A DNA stretch of 26,169 nt from Brachionus koreanus. Taxonomy: Eukaryota; Rotifera; Eurotatoria; Ploima; Brachionidae. The notes under the pieces are model-generated. The model had not been told where the DNA came from. It searched no databases and saw only the letters and a list, made by a program, of their open reading frames with translations. Position numbers and translations under genes: made by a program. Location: NCBI GenBank assembly GCA_016987375.1, contig PJRA01000519.1, positions 1,989,160 through 2,015,328 of the forward strand. Direction: 5' to 3'. Each line of letters begins with the position of its first letter. Positions within the stretch are counted from its first letter, which is position 1. Shown one piece after another: positions 1 to 9,694 of the stretch.

Positions 1-660
1 GATTGCTAAAAAAGATTTAAGTGGTGTAAACAGAGACTTAATTGGACAGTTAGTGATTGGTCCAGAGTTATTTTTAGTGACGAGTCCAATTTTGAGGTCT
101 TTGATCGTAAATCAAGAGTAATAGTAAAAAGGTTGAAAAATGAAAAGTTCCATCCTACAAAACAGTTGAGATTCAGTTGGTATATGAGGATGCATTTCTT
201 AAAAAGGCACTGGTATATGCAACATTTATACAAGAAGAATAAATCGGCAAGGTTTACAAGGCTAATACAAGCTTTGTATCACCCATATTTAGTTTTTGTT
301 AGCAATTTAATTTTAATAATTTCCTAATGCATATACTGTTTTGCACAATTGCACAGTTTCTGCACTAAATTTGGGTGATACAAGCTTTGTATCAGTTGAT
401 ACATTTAGCAGAACAATTTTTTGACCTTTAGAAAAAAAGTTTTTTTAATTTAAAATTTTTGTTTTTGTTTTTTGTTTCAAAATTCACAATGCCAATTAAT
501 CTATTTGTCTACATCAACATCTTGGAAAACAATCTTTTACCATCTGTTGAACTCTTATTTGATCCAAATGATCCTTGGGTTTTTCAACAAGATGGAACTT
601 CAACACATATTTTTTACTTAATTTTTAATTTTGGTTCCACGTTATTGGATTGACGACAGA
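1..660 (+). pseudogene. Decayed Tc1/mariner-type transposase remnant
   Basis: Two pieces of a Tc1-type DDE transposase lie on the plus strand in different frames. The first (about 10-170) reads WTVSDWSRVIFSDESNFEVF, the block around the second catalytic Asp (FSDES), followed by a VxR...EKFHP stretch typical of the family. The second (about 489-620) reads ENNLLPS...WVFQQDGTSTH, matching the QQD block that follows in Tc1 proteins. The segment between them is taken up by an inverted-repeat insertion (265-392) and frame breaks. The N-terminal DNA-binding domain would lie outside the window, and the C-terminal DLNPIE block is not visible. An in-frame stop occurs near base 7. Clearly non-functional. 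The family assignment is from motif recognition. Confidence 0.8.
265..392. mobile_element. 128-bp inverted-repeat (MITE-like) insertion in the Tc1 remnant
   Basis: The left arm (265-292, starting ATACAAGCTTTGTATCACCC) and right arm (365-392) are reverse complements over about 28 bases with a few mismatches. Each arm also contains its own short palindrome around AAGCTT, so each end can fold on itself. The spacer is A/T-rich and non-coding. It falls between the two recognisable transposase blocks, so it probably inserted into the already mobile sequence. No target duplication is clear. Confidence 0.65.
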
Positions 661-1174
661 TATATATTCAAAAAAAGGAGCTTTTTTATATACAAAAATA
701 ATACAAAAATTTAACACGGGAACTTCGAGTTAAATTTTTGTATTTAATGATCTCTGAATATGAATCAATAGGTGGTCGGTTCGGACTCAAATAAGAAGAA
801 TATGCTTAGGATCAGGGGTAAACTTAGGTACTACTTAGTTAATGCAGGTATCCTCTTATGGCTGAGAAACTTTTTTGTATACATTCAAATCCAAGTTTTT
901 TATTTTGTTTGGTTTGAAATTTATGTTACTATAATTAAGTCAGAATGGGGATACAGGACCTGTCTTAATATTAAAATCCTAAATATGACTTATCAACCTC
1001 CCTTAATGTTGGATTGCAAAGTCTCTATGAGCTAATAGATCTCATCGCGAAGCATGCTTACGAAAACTTTAATAGAAGTATATGAATATCAATCATGAAG
1101 TTCCTATTTAAATTTATATCAAATTCACAAAATAAAAATGAAAAAATCTGAATTTTTTATTAATTTTAATTGAC
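661..1174. other. Non-coding A/T-rich spacer
   Basis: No protein similarity or repeat is recognised. An 87-codon open frame at 772-1035 has no family features, and I do not call it a gene. The stretch separates the Tc1 remnant from the 3' end of the PGRP gene on the opposite strand. Confidence 0.5.
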
Positions 1175-1180
1175 TTTATT
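1175..1180 (-). promoter_or_regulatory. Polyadenylation signal of the PGRP gene
   Basis: TTTATT on the plus strand is AATAAA on the minus strand. It lies about 16 bases past the PGRP stop codon, the expected orientation and distance for a short 3' UTR. In DNA this A/T-rich the hexamer could occur by chance. Confidence 0.5.
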
Positions 1181-1195
1181 TTAATATCAAAATTT

Positions 1196-1695
1196 TCATA
1201 CACCATATTGAGCCCATTTTCTAATTTCTGCATATAATGTATTTCCTGGGCATTCCGTAGATGACGAATCTCGATGACCTCTCAAAGAATAAGTTTGTCT
1301 AATTTTTCCCAAAGATATACCACATTCAATCAAATTCTTAACAGCATTTAAGGCCAAAGTATTTGGCAATCTATTTGTAAAATCACCAATAATACAAATA
1401 CCAATCGAATTAGTATTGAATCCAGGTGCGTGCGCACCAACTCTACTCCATCCTCTTCCTTCGTATACATTTCCATCTTCGCCCACAATAAACGAGTAGC
1501 CAATATCATCCCACTTGTTTGTATCCATGTGCAAAATTTGATAACTTTTGACTAAATTGATACAAGAAGATTTGGTTGTACAAGCAGCTGTGGCTCCGTG
1601 ATGTATTACTACATATGGAACTGGATTCGACATTGCAGAACTTCCAATTGGAGTTCGTGCTCCCCATTCAGCTCGACTCACAATATTCGGACAAG
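1196..1695 (-). CDS. Peptidoglycan recognition protein, last exon (probable amidase)
   Basis: This exon encodes nearly all of a PGRP domain (type 2 amidase fold) of about 165 residues, ending WAQYGV. It starts at the acceptor AAATAG|CT and opens CPNIVSRAEWGARTP, the conserved PGRP N-terminus; the GTG at 1681 is an internal Val codon, not a start. Family zinc-site residues are all visible: the VVIHH histidines, the Tyr in WDDIGYSF, the His in RGHRD and the Cys in TECPG. It is therefore predicted to be a catalytic N-acetylmuramoyl-L-alanine amidase rather than a receptor-only PGRP. EGRGWSRVGAHA is the conserved central block. A CTTKSSC pair fits the usual disulfide. The first exon, expected to carry a signal peptide, should lie above 1695 on the minus strand, but I could not identify it. 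Role: secreted bacterial cell-wall degradation or innate immunity. Confidence 0.92.
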
Positions 1696-2685
1696 CTATT
1701 TAATAAAAAAAAAAAAAGAAAATAAAATAGAAAATTATCTACTTGATCTAAAGTTACAATCTTTTGTAGTGGAAAAAGTCAAAGCAATTATTAAAAAAGT
1801 TAAATTGATCATTTTGAATTTTGAGACAGAATAAAAACATAATTTTATTTTATAGTCTATTAAAATGATAAAAAAAAGCTTATTCTAAAACATATGTTAA
1901 AATCAAGTTTCTATTCGCCTTTGCATTTGAATAAAATAAAATCATGTTTTTTGAACTTTTTGAAAAAAAAAATTCAATAAATTCAAGAGTTTATAGAAAT
2001 TTTTTTTAGAGCTTTAAAAAAAATCAATTTGACTCTGATTAGATATTAGATAAAATTTCACAAACACAAATTTTTATATTAGAAAACTGACAAATCATTT
2101 ATTTAAAAATTTTTTAAATTGTTACAGTTCAAACTGTTTTAAGAGCTAATGCTAATTAAAAATTGATTACCGAAGTAAATATAAAAAAAAAATTCTAAAA
2201 CTGCAAAATAATTTTAAAATTTAGATTTTATTACACATTTAATGTTAAATTAAATTAATTTTTTTCTAAAAATAAAAATTCTAAAAATTTTTTTAATTAT
2301 TCAAACTCTAAAATTGTAAGCTTTTGGCAAAAATAAAATTTTATCAATTATAATTTTGGTAAAAAATGCACATTTCATTGCATTGCATACTTTTTAAAAC
2401 GAAATTCTTCAAAATATGGGTTTCTCAGTATCAAGATGAACTAGAATACGATGAAAAGATAGCAAAACAGCTTCTAATGATGTTTATTGGTGCAATTTTT
2501 TATCCTCCTTCTTTACTTAAACCTTCATGATTAAGTTATTTAACTAAACCAAGTAAATTAATTTATCTTTCAAGAACGGATTATTAAATTAAATTTTTAC
2601 ATTTTGACTTTTTCGGAAGGAAAATAATTATTGGAGTAGCAAATATATTTTTTATTAGTAGCAAAAAATAGTAGAAAATATTATA
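1696..2685. other. A/T-rich non-coding stretch, probable PGRP 5' intron or upstream region
   Basis: Poly-A/T runs with no convincing open frame on either strand. The acceptor of the PGRP exon (polypyrimidine-rich on the minus strand, about 1700-1720) opens into it, so part of it should be an intron. The missing signal-peptide exon may be here but is too short to call. Confidence 0.4.
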
Positions 2686-3165
2686 TCAAAAAGGAGCAAA
2701 AATATTTTTTTCAGTAGAATAAAAAAGATTATTACAAAAGAAAATTAACAAGTTGTTTAATTCTGACTGAATTGTTTGAGATACCGTTGTTATTGGAGAA
2801 TCTGTTTGGTTTGAAGATGTTGGAAGTGAAAAAAGTTGTTGATTGATTGAATTCCGTTCGAGTGCTGGTAATGCTTTCTTTCTGCGACATTTCGAAGCGT
2901 TTTTTTCAATGCGTAAATCAAGAGTTGGAAAAGATAATAAATCCATATTGTAGCCGACACCAATTACATGCTTGCAAATAAAATTTTTCTTCCAATACGT
3001 ACATGAACATTTACTCAACTGCCAACATTGTTTGTTAATTTCAATTATTTTCTGAGAGTCAATCCACTTTAAATACTCATCAAATGTATCCCAACTATCT
3101 TTATTCAAATACGAACGACAACTTTCTTTAGAGGACTCAAAATTACATTTTTCTGATGAAATCAT
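2686..3165 (-). CDS. SWIM zinc-finger protein, probable C-terminal remnant of a MULE-type transposon
   Basis: A 159-residue open frame with a SWIM motif: C53-x-C55-x8-C64-x-H66 (SKCSCTYWKKNFICKHVIGV). It is preceded by FDEYLKWI...IIEINKQCWQ, which matches the spacing seen before SWIM fingers in MULE-like transposases. After the finger comes a basic stretch (KCRRKKALPALER) like the K/R-rich linker common downstream in such proteins. The remaining C-terminus is Ser/Thr/Gln-rich with no known domain. No catalytic transposase domain is found upstream (3166-4177). It is therefore either an orphan SWIM gene derived from a transposon or a decayed fragment; the frame itself is intact. SWIM fingers bind DNA or proteins. 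Confidence 0.6.
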   Translation of the reverse strand: MISSEKCNFESSKESCRSYLNKDSWDTFDEYLKWIDSQKIIEINKQCWQLSKCSCTYWKKNFICKHVIGVGYNMDLLSFPTLDLRIEKNASKCRRKKALPALERNSINQQLFSLPTSSNQTDSPITTVSQTIQSELNNLLIFFCNNLFYSTEKNIFAPF

Positions 3166-4177
3166 ACATAGTTTTGTTTTGATATATTACTCAAAAAAAT
3201 ATATTCAATTAATTATAGCAATGAAATTGTTATTTTTAAATGTTGTTGATGAGTTGCCTTTGTTTTACTTGAAAAATTAATGGCTTTAAGACTCCACACT
3301 AAGTTGATTTCTTATAATAAACATCAACTGACCTCAAAAATTTTCCTCATAGACAATCTGTGCCAAGATACCTCAAAACTTAATCTTCCAATGCTTGTGG
3401 ACTATTGAAGGATTAATATCTTTTGATGCTATTTGTTCTGCAGATAAAACAAAGTGAAACGACTGTTGCTTTACCTATAGGTCTATGCGTAAGTCTGCAA
3501 AATTGCCATATTCCGAATTATTTTCAATATTATTATATTGAGTGGAATTTTGCAGAATTTGCACACGTTTTGCAGACTTGCACATACAATAGGTGAAACA
3601 ACAAGTGAAACAACAGTTGTTTCATTTGCAAAACAAATTTTTAACTATTAGATCAAGAACTAAAAGATTTTTTACTTTATGTATTGCAAGTTTCATTCCA
3701 TTTAATTTTAGCATTTTCATAAATAAAAAACTAAGGAAAAAAAATTAAATTCCTTAAAAAATTCTGTGTTGAAAAGTTATGTAATATTATCACTGAGAAA
3801 GAAAAAAAAAGAGTTAAATTTATTATCAGTAATTAATTAAAAAAAATTAAAAAATTAATTTATATTCGGCAGTTGGGTCAATCCTATAGCTAAAAAAGTA
3901 ATTGTTTTTTTAATAAAATTTTTTCAGTCTAAATAAAATACTTTATTAACCTTTTTGGAATTGGATTGAAAATAGGCTTTTTCAGGCTTCATTTTATTTG
4001 CACTTCATTTGCATTACATTTTTGATAGAATATTTAAATTAAAAAGAAAATTTTTTCAAGTTTTTGTTTAAGAGTTATCAGAATTTGCGTCTTAATTTAA
4101 ATTTAAAAATAAAAAATTTAAATATTACCTTAATATAAATAAAGTTTATCCTTGAAAAAAAAATTTATTTCAATAAA
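3166..4177. other. Non-coding spacer with one inverted-repeat element
   Basis: No gene is recognised. It contains the inverted repeat at 3454-3624 and then A/T-rich sequence leading to the start of the cysteine-rich gene, whose promoter should lie in the last few hundred bases. Confidence 0.5.
3454..3624. repeat. Imperfect inverted repeat, MITE-like
   Basis: The left arm (about 3454-3505, GTGAAACGACTGTTGC then TAAGTCTGCAAAA) pairs with the right arm (about 3555-3624). The right arm carries a short extra direct repeat of TGTTTCAC, so the arms differ in length. The A/T centre is 40-50 bases. No open frame is present. Confidence 0.6.
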
Positions 4178-7100
4178 ATGAAAGACTTTAAACCTAAATA
4201 TACAGTTGAGAAAAGTCAAGCCGTAAAAAACCTGGAAGCATTGTACAATGGCCAGGTTTTTATTCCTAAATGGGTAGTTGCTTGCGGGGGCATTATAATG
4301 GCAGCATCAGTGTCAGTTTTTGTTGCTTCATTAGCCATATCAATTGATAAGAAACCGAATGGTTTGTACGAAGAAGACTGTTCAGGAAGAGCTTGTGAAA
4401 CAACTCTTGGCCTTAAATGCATCAATAAAGTCTGTCTTTGTCCTGAAAAAAAATTCTATCTTGACACCTGTCGAGATTATTCAACACACAATGAACCATG
4501 TCGTAGCAATAATCATTGTAAACAAGAGGAAAATTTAATATGTGGCATAACTTTTAGATGTGAATGCAGCGATGAGAATTTCTGGGATAGCAACATTAAA
4601 AAATGTGTAACCAGAAAAACATTCAATGAAGCATGTGATGAAAATCATTGCAAAACAAATCTTAATCTAGTGTGCAGTTCAGGCTTGTGTGCTTGTCAAA
4701 ACAATTCACTGTAATTTTTTTTGTAACTTCTAGCAAAAATGATTAAGTAAATGATCAAAATTTAAATTTCATGTTTAAAAATTAATTTTTGTTTAAATTT
4801 TTGAAAGTTTTTTAAATTCAAAAATTTAAATTCTTAGTCCCAAGTTGAAGTAAAACTTGTGATTTTAAAACAATTTAGATAAAAAGGAACAAATAAAGAC
4901 AATAGGAGACTATTTTTATTAATAATGGTCAATACTAATTGAAGAAACTAAATGTTAAAAATAAACATTTAGCGGGTGATGCATAAATAAATGGACAAAA
5001 ATTAAAAGCGAATACCTCAAAAAATAAAAATGATATTAAGTTCTGGTTTTTTTTCTGATGTAAAAAATTTATTTTTCAATAGAATTATGATTTTTAAATA
5101 ATGAAAAAACTCCATCCATTTTTTTGCAATATTATAGCTAATTTTTACTAGTTTATAAATAAATACATATATATGATCCCCTGATCATTTGCATGAACGG
5201 ACAAATTAACGTAACTTTTGTCCATTTATTTATGCATCACCCGTTAGTCATTTTTCTTTTTGGTAAAGCAGTCCTTTATTTTAATCTTTTAGAAACTGGT
5301 GGGCCGTGGTACCAAACACAAATACCGTAAACCCTTGCGATGTCAAACATGGAATAACTTTTAATATTGACCCCGCATTAAAAAATGAAAATTATGAATT
5401 AAATTTGATTTATGGTGCGGGTTCAATAGTTAGATTAACAAAAAAACTAAAAAATTAAATAAAATAATTAAAAATATTTTTTAATTGCTTCTAATTTAAT
5501 TCATAATTTTCATTTTTAAAAGCCATATTTCATGCATGATATCGCAAGGGTTCTACAGTCGATGTTGTAGTTATTTTTGTTTTTTTTTTCAGTTATAAAC
5601 ATAAATATTTGTATGAGTGAGTATTTAACGAATTGCAGTATATTAGAGGTCCATTGGAGAAGTTCATTTGAGACTTGACAAAGAGAGATTTTGGATTCGG
5701 AACTTCTTGAGCTTTCAATGAAAACATCAATTTGGTCCTGTATAAGAGATATAATCAAATTGTTTTTGAAGACTAAACTGTTCTGAGCATATTACTTTAA
5801 ATACATAACCAATCATTTTAGGAACATTGTAGTTACTCTTTTCGCTAGATTTTAGATTTGGTTCTTCTTAAATTTAGTTTTTTGAAGGAAATAAAAAATA
5901 AATTGTTTTTGTTAAATCAAACATTTTTATTATTTCATGCCTTTTATGATTTAATTTTGTGTCTAAAGCAACAAAAGAATAAATTTTACAAACATTCTCC
6001 AAATTTTTTAACTAATTATATATTTTTTCAATTTTTTAGTCAATACTGGAACGGATCTTTTTGTTCACCAAAAAAAACCTATGATCAAAGTTGTGCTTTA
6101 TCAAATGAATGCTTGGACTCGGAAAACACTTTATGCTTAAGCTCTAAATGTTTTTAACTACAATTATGCTTTAGTTATTTTTTTAAAAGTTGTGTTTAGG
6201 TTCATGCAAAAGAGAAGAGTATTTTAACAAATATGAATCAAAATGTGTAGCTAGACTAAATGAGTTTGAAACTTGCTTCAACGATGAGATGTGCTTAAGT
6301 CCAATGTTTTGTTCGATTAGATTTGGTTGTCGTTGTCCAAGATATTACTTTTATGAAAATAAAACATCAACTTGTACTCATCAGTACTTATTGAATTCAA
6401 GATGTGATAAAGACCACAATTGCAGAGAAGATTTAGGCCTGACATGCCAAAATAACATGTGTGTTTGTTCAAATTCAGACTATACTTGGTCTCCAAATTC
6501 TTTCAAATGTAAGCTCACTTATGCTAAAACAACTTGCAACACCAACTACGATTGCAATGATTCGGAAAATTTAATTTGCCAATCAAGTACCAAATGCAAT
6601 TGTCCAACTAGTTCCGTGAGTGGAATGTGCGATTGTGTGAAGCTTCATAATAACGAAACATACTGGAATGGATCAAGATGTACAGAAGCAAAGAATTATG
6701 GATCATCTTGTTTAGCGTCATATGAATGTAAACGCTTAAGACAGGCAACTGTTTGTAATTCAAGCAATGTGTGTGCATGTTCAGACTATAAACTTTTTTT
6801 CTGGAATAATTGGAGATGTGTACATAAAAGACTTTTTAACCAATCTTGTTCAAATTCAATTGAATGCCGAGACTCTCAGCTAACTTTTTGCAATCAATCA
6901 CGCTGTAAGCCTAAAATTTTAATGCAAAATGCCCAATATTATTATTTTATTTTATTTAAAAAGAAAATATATGCTCTTTACTTAAATCATAGGTTTAGTT
7001 GAGTTGAGAAAAAAATTAATCATACATATAAAAAAGTAATGGAGGTTTAATGAGTAAAAACACAGGTATACTTTTAAATAGTTTATTAAAGGGCAATTAA

Positions 7101-9694
7101 AAAAAATATATTATTTTAATTTTCCGCCAAAAAATAAATAAAATTCCCCAATTTATTAGGATTATGCAAAAAAAATTAAATTAACACCAAATTAAATAAA
7201 AGAACACTAATTTTTCACTCATATTTGATTTAAACTTCACTTTTAATTAGAAATCGAGTTATAATTTAAAACAAAATACACAAATTTTTTCTCTTAAAAT
7301 TGAATTTTCTTTAATTAATGTAATTTTGGAAATAAATAAAAGCAGCTTTTTCTTAAAAAACAATGGAAAATAAAATAAAATGTTTAGATCAGTCAGCTTA
7401 TTAGAAAACCAATTTAATGATACAGCCGAAGACGGTGAAGCATTACCAAATGAAACACAAGTTTTGAACCCTGTTCTTAAAGGCATCGAATCCAGTGAGT
7501 CAGATGTTGAGGAAGAGAAACCAGTTTCAAAAAGAACAAGAATGGAGGCAAACAATCTAGAAGTAATTGACAAACAAACAAAATAAAATTGTGTAATTAA
7601 TGTACAAATTAAGAAAAAACCCTACTGGACTTGTCCAAACAAATATGGAAAAAAAATTAAAAAATTTAGTGTGACAAGTAAAAAAAAGTATTTTTATTTT
7701 TATTGTCATTTAAATTAAATTGGTGTCAAATAATAAAAAACGTGTTCTTTTTTTTATTTTTAGTGTTTATTCTAATAAAATTTGGGGAAAAACTTAAATA
7801 TTTGCGGTTTTCTAAATAGATTTCTTTAATAAACAATTGTTAAGCTCTAATAATTCATGTGTTTTTTTTCTCTTTCTTCGATCTAAAAATCAAGTCTTTA
7901 TTTATACCCATAAATTCGTGTTAAAAAAGTTTTTATCTTTGTGTATCAATTGATATATTAATAATAAAGTGATACGTAGGGTGTATTACAAATAGCTCAA
8001 TTTATAATTTTTTTAAAATAAAAATATAGATATACATAATGGTAAAAATAAAATAATTGACTATTTTTGCTAGCTGTAATTTAAATACACAACTTTGATC
8101 TAAGGGAATAAAGAATTTAACCATAAAAAAACTTTTTTTATGTAAAATTGAGAGCTGTACGATTGTAATTCGAAGAAGTTTTCAAAACTTCTTCGAATTA
8201 CAATCGTTTCTTTCTTGTTTTTTCTAATAGGTTTGTGGTTGTCGTTGCATACTGAAATTGTACTGACACCAGTACGTATTGAATTCAGGACAAGACCATA
8301 TTTATTATTATTCAAAAAAAAAAAGGTTCTGTCAATATTTTTTTATTTACCTAGTTTTTTGCATTGATTAATTTTATTACCATTTTATATTAGCTAAGAC
8401 ATACAGTGATTTAATAAACTTATGTTAGCACTAGTTAGAAAGCTTTTTTTTAAGCTTTTTTTTTTTAATTTATTTTAACTTGAACATTATTTACAGAAAT
8501 AAAATTTTAAAAAACGACTAAAAGAGACTAAAACTTTATTCAATAATAAACTGTGATGAAAACTTAAAAATTTTGTCAATATTGAAAAAAAAAGCTAAAT
8601 GTGTTTTATATATTATATTTACTTTCAAATCAAGAAATTTTTTTTAATTACTTTTTCAAAATTAAGGTGTTTGTACCGCAAGGCAGTATTTTAATGGAAT
8701 TCAGTGTGTAGAAAGAAAAGGTGAATTTGAGAGCTGTACAAAAGATGAAATGTGCTATGCATCAATGACATGTGCGACAACCAAATGCTTTTGTCCTGAA
8801 AATGAATACTTTGAAAATTCGACTTTTAGTTGTTTACCAAAATTAACAAATGGCTTGGCTTGTGACAAAGATTGGCATTGTCGCTCTGACTTGGGATTAG
8901 CTTGCTTAAACAATCAATGTTTGTGCAATGAAACAGGTAAAGAATGGTCATTGCTAACCAAAAAATGCTATTTGACTTATGGATATCAAACTTGTTATAA
9001 TAATTCAGAATGCCACGATGAACAGAATTTAATATGCAATATTAATAATTGTACTTGTCCAAAGACTTCTATGGCAGGTATGTGTGATTGTAACCGAATA
9101 GATGGAAATGAAAATTATTGGGATGAAACAGAAAAAAAATGCGTTTTGGCCTTAACATACGAAAGCAGTTGTGCTAAAGATTATCAATGTCAAACATTAT
9201 CACAAAACACCAAATGCATTGGAGGAAAATGCATTTGTTCAAACAATTCATTGTAAACTTATTTATTTAAAATAAATTTATTAAATTTTCTTTTTTTCTT
9301 AAAAGAGAATTTTGGAGTGGTTCAAAGTGTTTAGCAAAAAAAAGACACCTTGAATCATGTGACAACGATACGCATTGCTTTGATTCGGATTTAACCAAAT
9401 GCATAAGCAGCAAATGCTCTTGTGATACTGGGGAATATTACAATTTAGTTGAAGAAAAATGTGTTGAGCGTCTAGGAGAATCAGAAAATTGTCACAATGA
9501 TACAATGTGCCTGGAAAATTTAATATGTGATCCCGTTTATTTAAATTGTACTTGTCCATCTGGTCAATTTATGGCAAATACAAGTTCTGGATGTGTGCCT
9601 AAAAAAACACATGACTCAAACTGTTTAAGAAATGTTGAATGTCTAACTGACAAGGGTCTGGCATGCATAACCAATAAATGCTTATGTCCAAGTG
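4178..9694 (+). CDS. Membrane-anchored cysteine-rich protein with EB/EGF-like repeats, five exons
   Basis: Exons by phase matching: 4178-4710, 6040-6149, 6200-6904, 8667-9252 and 9306 to about 9694. All junctions keep frame: ACT|GT to AG|TCAATACTGG, AAAT|GT to AG|GTTCATGC, CGCT|GT to AG|GTGTTTG, ATT|GT to AG|AGAATTTTGG. Residues 1-31 are hydrophilic and 33-56 form one hydrophobic helix (WVVACGGIIMAASVSVFVAS), suggesting a type II membrane protein with a large extracellular part. The rest is tandem modules of about 40 residues with the pattern C-x5-C-x5-L-x-C-x4-C-x-C-P-x-(Y/F)W...C, resembling EB and EGF-like modules. Many N-x-S/T sites suggest glycosylation. A receptor or adhesion role is possible, but no ligand is known. 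The last module is cut after KCLCPSG, either by a donor G|GTACTC at 9694 or by an insertion, so the 3' end is unknown. Confidence 0.82.
4972..5244. mobile_element. Tc1/mariner-type MITE, 273 bp, with TA target duplication
   Basis: The terminal inverted repeats match at 28 of 29 bases (GGGTGATGCATAAATAAATG then GACAAAA): left 4972-5000, right 5216-5244. TA dinucleotides flank both ends (4970-4971 and 5245-5246), the target preference of Tc1/mariner elements. The interior is A/T-rich with no open frame. The near-perfect repeats suggest a fairly recent insertion by a transposase supplied elsewhere. Confidence 0.88.
5331..5552. repeat. Nested imperfect inverted repeat in intron 1
   Basis: Three sets of complementary arms are nested about one centre: ACCCTTGCGAT (5331) with ATCGCAAGGGTT (ends 5552); AAATGAAAATTATGAATTAA (5383-5402) with its complement at about 5495-5516; and TATTGACCCCGCA (about 5365) with TGCGGGTTCAATA (ends 5428). 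The middle arms are essentially perfect. A fold-back or MITE-like element is the simplest reading. Confidence 0.6.
7380..7586 (+). CDS. Small hypothetical frame inside an intron (68 aa)
   Basis: Not recognised. The frame begins MFRSVSLLENQFNDT, is acidic in the middle (SSESDVEEEK) and then carries a basic KRTR patch that could be a nuclear signal. Its composition looks more like protein than the surrounding poly-A/T DNA. It lies in intron 3 of the cysteine-rich gene, on the same strand. It may be a nested single-exon gene, an alternative exon, or the N-terminal scrap of a transposon protein. No clear inverted repeats bound it. Confidence 0.3.
   Translation: MFRSVSLLENQFNDTAEDGEALPNETQVLNPVLKGIESSESDVEEEKPVSKRTRMEANNLEVIDKQTK
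8122..8142. repeat. Short perfect palindrome
   Basis: CATAAAAAAA and TTTTTTTATG are perfect 10-base arms around a single C. It stands 16 bases before the larger palindrome. Given the A/T content it may be chance, but the pairing of two odd-centred palindromes is notable. Confidence 0.5.
8159..8207. repeat. Perfect 49-bp palindrome with a one-base centre
   Basis: The left arm (8159-8182, starting ACGATTGTAATTCGAAGAAG) and right arm (8184-8207) are perfect 24-base reverse complements around one C. It would form a long hairpin in single-stranded DNA or in the intron RNA. No protein feature is attached. Confidence 0.85.

Larger units (their letters stand above)
4711..6039 (+). other. Intron 1 of the cysteine-rich gene, carrying two inverted-repeat elements
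   Basis: A 1.3-kb intron between phase-2 splice sites. It holds a 273-bp TA-flanked element (4972-5244) and a nested inverted repeat (5331-5552). The remainder, including an 80-codon minus-strand frame at 5516-5758, has no recognisable coding content. Confidence 0.65.
6905..8666 (+). other. Intron 3 of the cysteine-rich gene
   Basis: A 1.76-kb intron between CGCT|GTAAGC and AAG|GTGTTT. It contains a 68-codon charged open frame (7380-7586), a perfect 49-bp palindrome (8159-8207) and a smaller palindrome (8122-8142). A 71-codon minus frame over the palindromes (8100-8315) is not convincing as a gene. Confidence 0.6.

Noticed and set aside
772..1035. 87-codon plus-strand open frame
   Set aside because: No family motif, composition like random A/T-rich DNA with frequent Ile/Tyr/Phe, and no paralogue in the window.
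5516..5758. 80-codon minus-strand open frame in intron 1
   Set aside because: Starts outside the right arm of the nested inverted repeat and runs into its edge; no motif. The plus strand also gives no consistent protein.
7184..7750. Terminal inverted repeats bounding the 68-aa intronic frame
   Set aside because: Motifs ACACCAA and AAAAGAACAC occur on both sides in inverted form but in crossed order, so they cannot be simple element ends.
8100..8315. 71-codon minus-strand open frame
   Set aside because: It reads through both palindromes, so its length is partly a symmetry effect; no recognisable domain.
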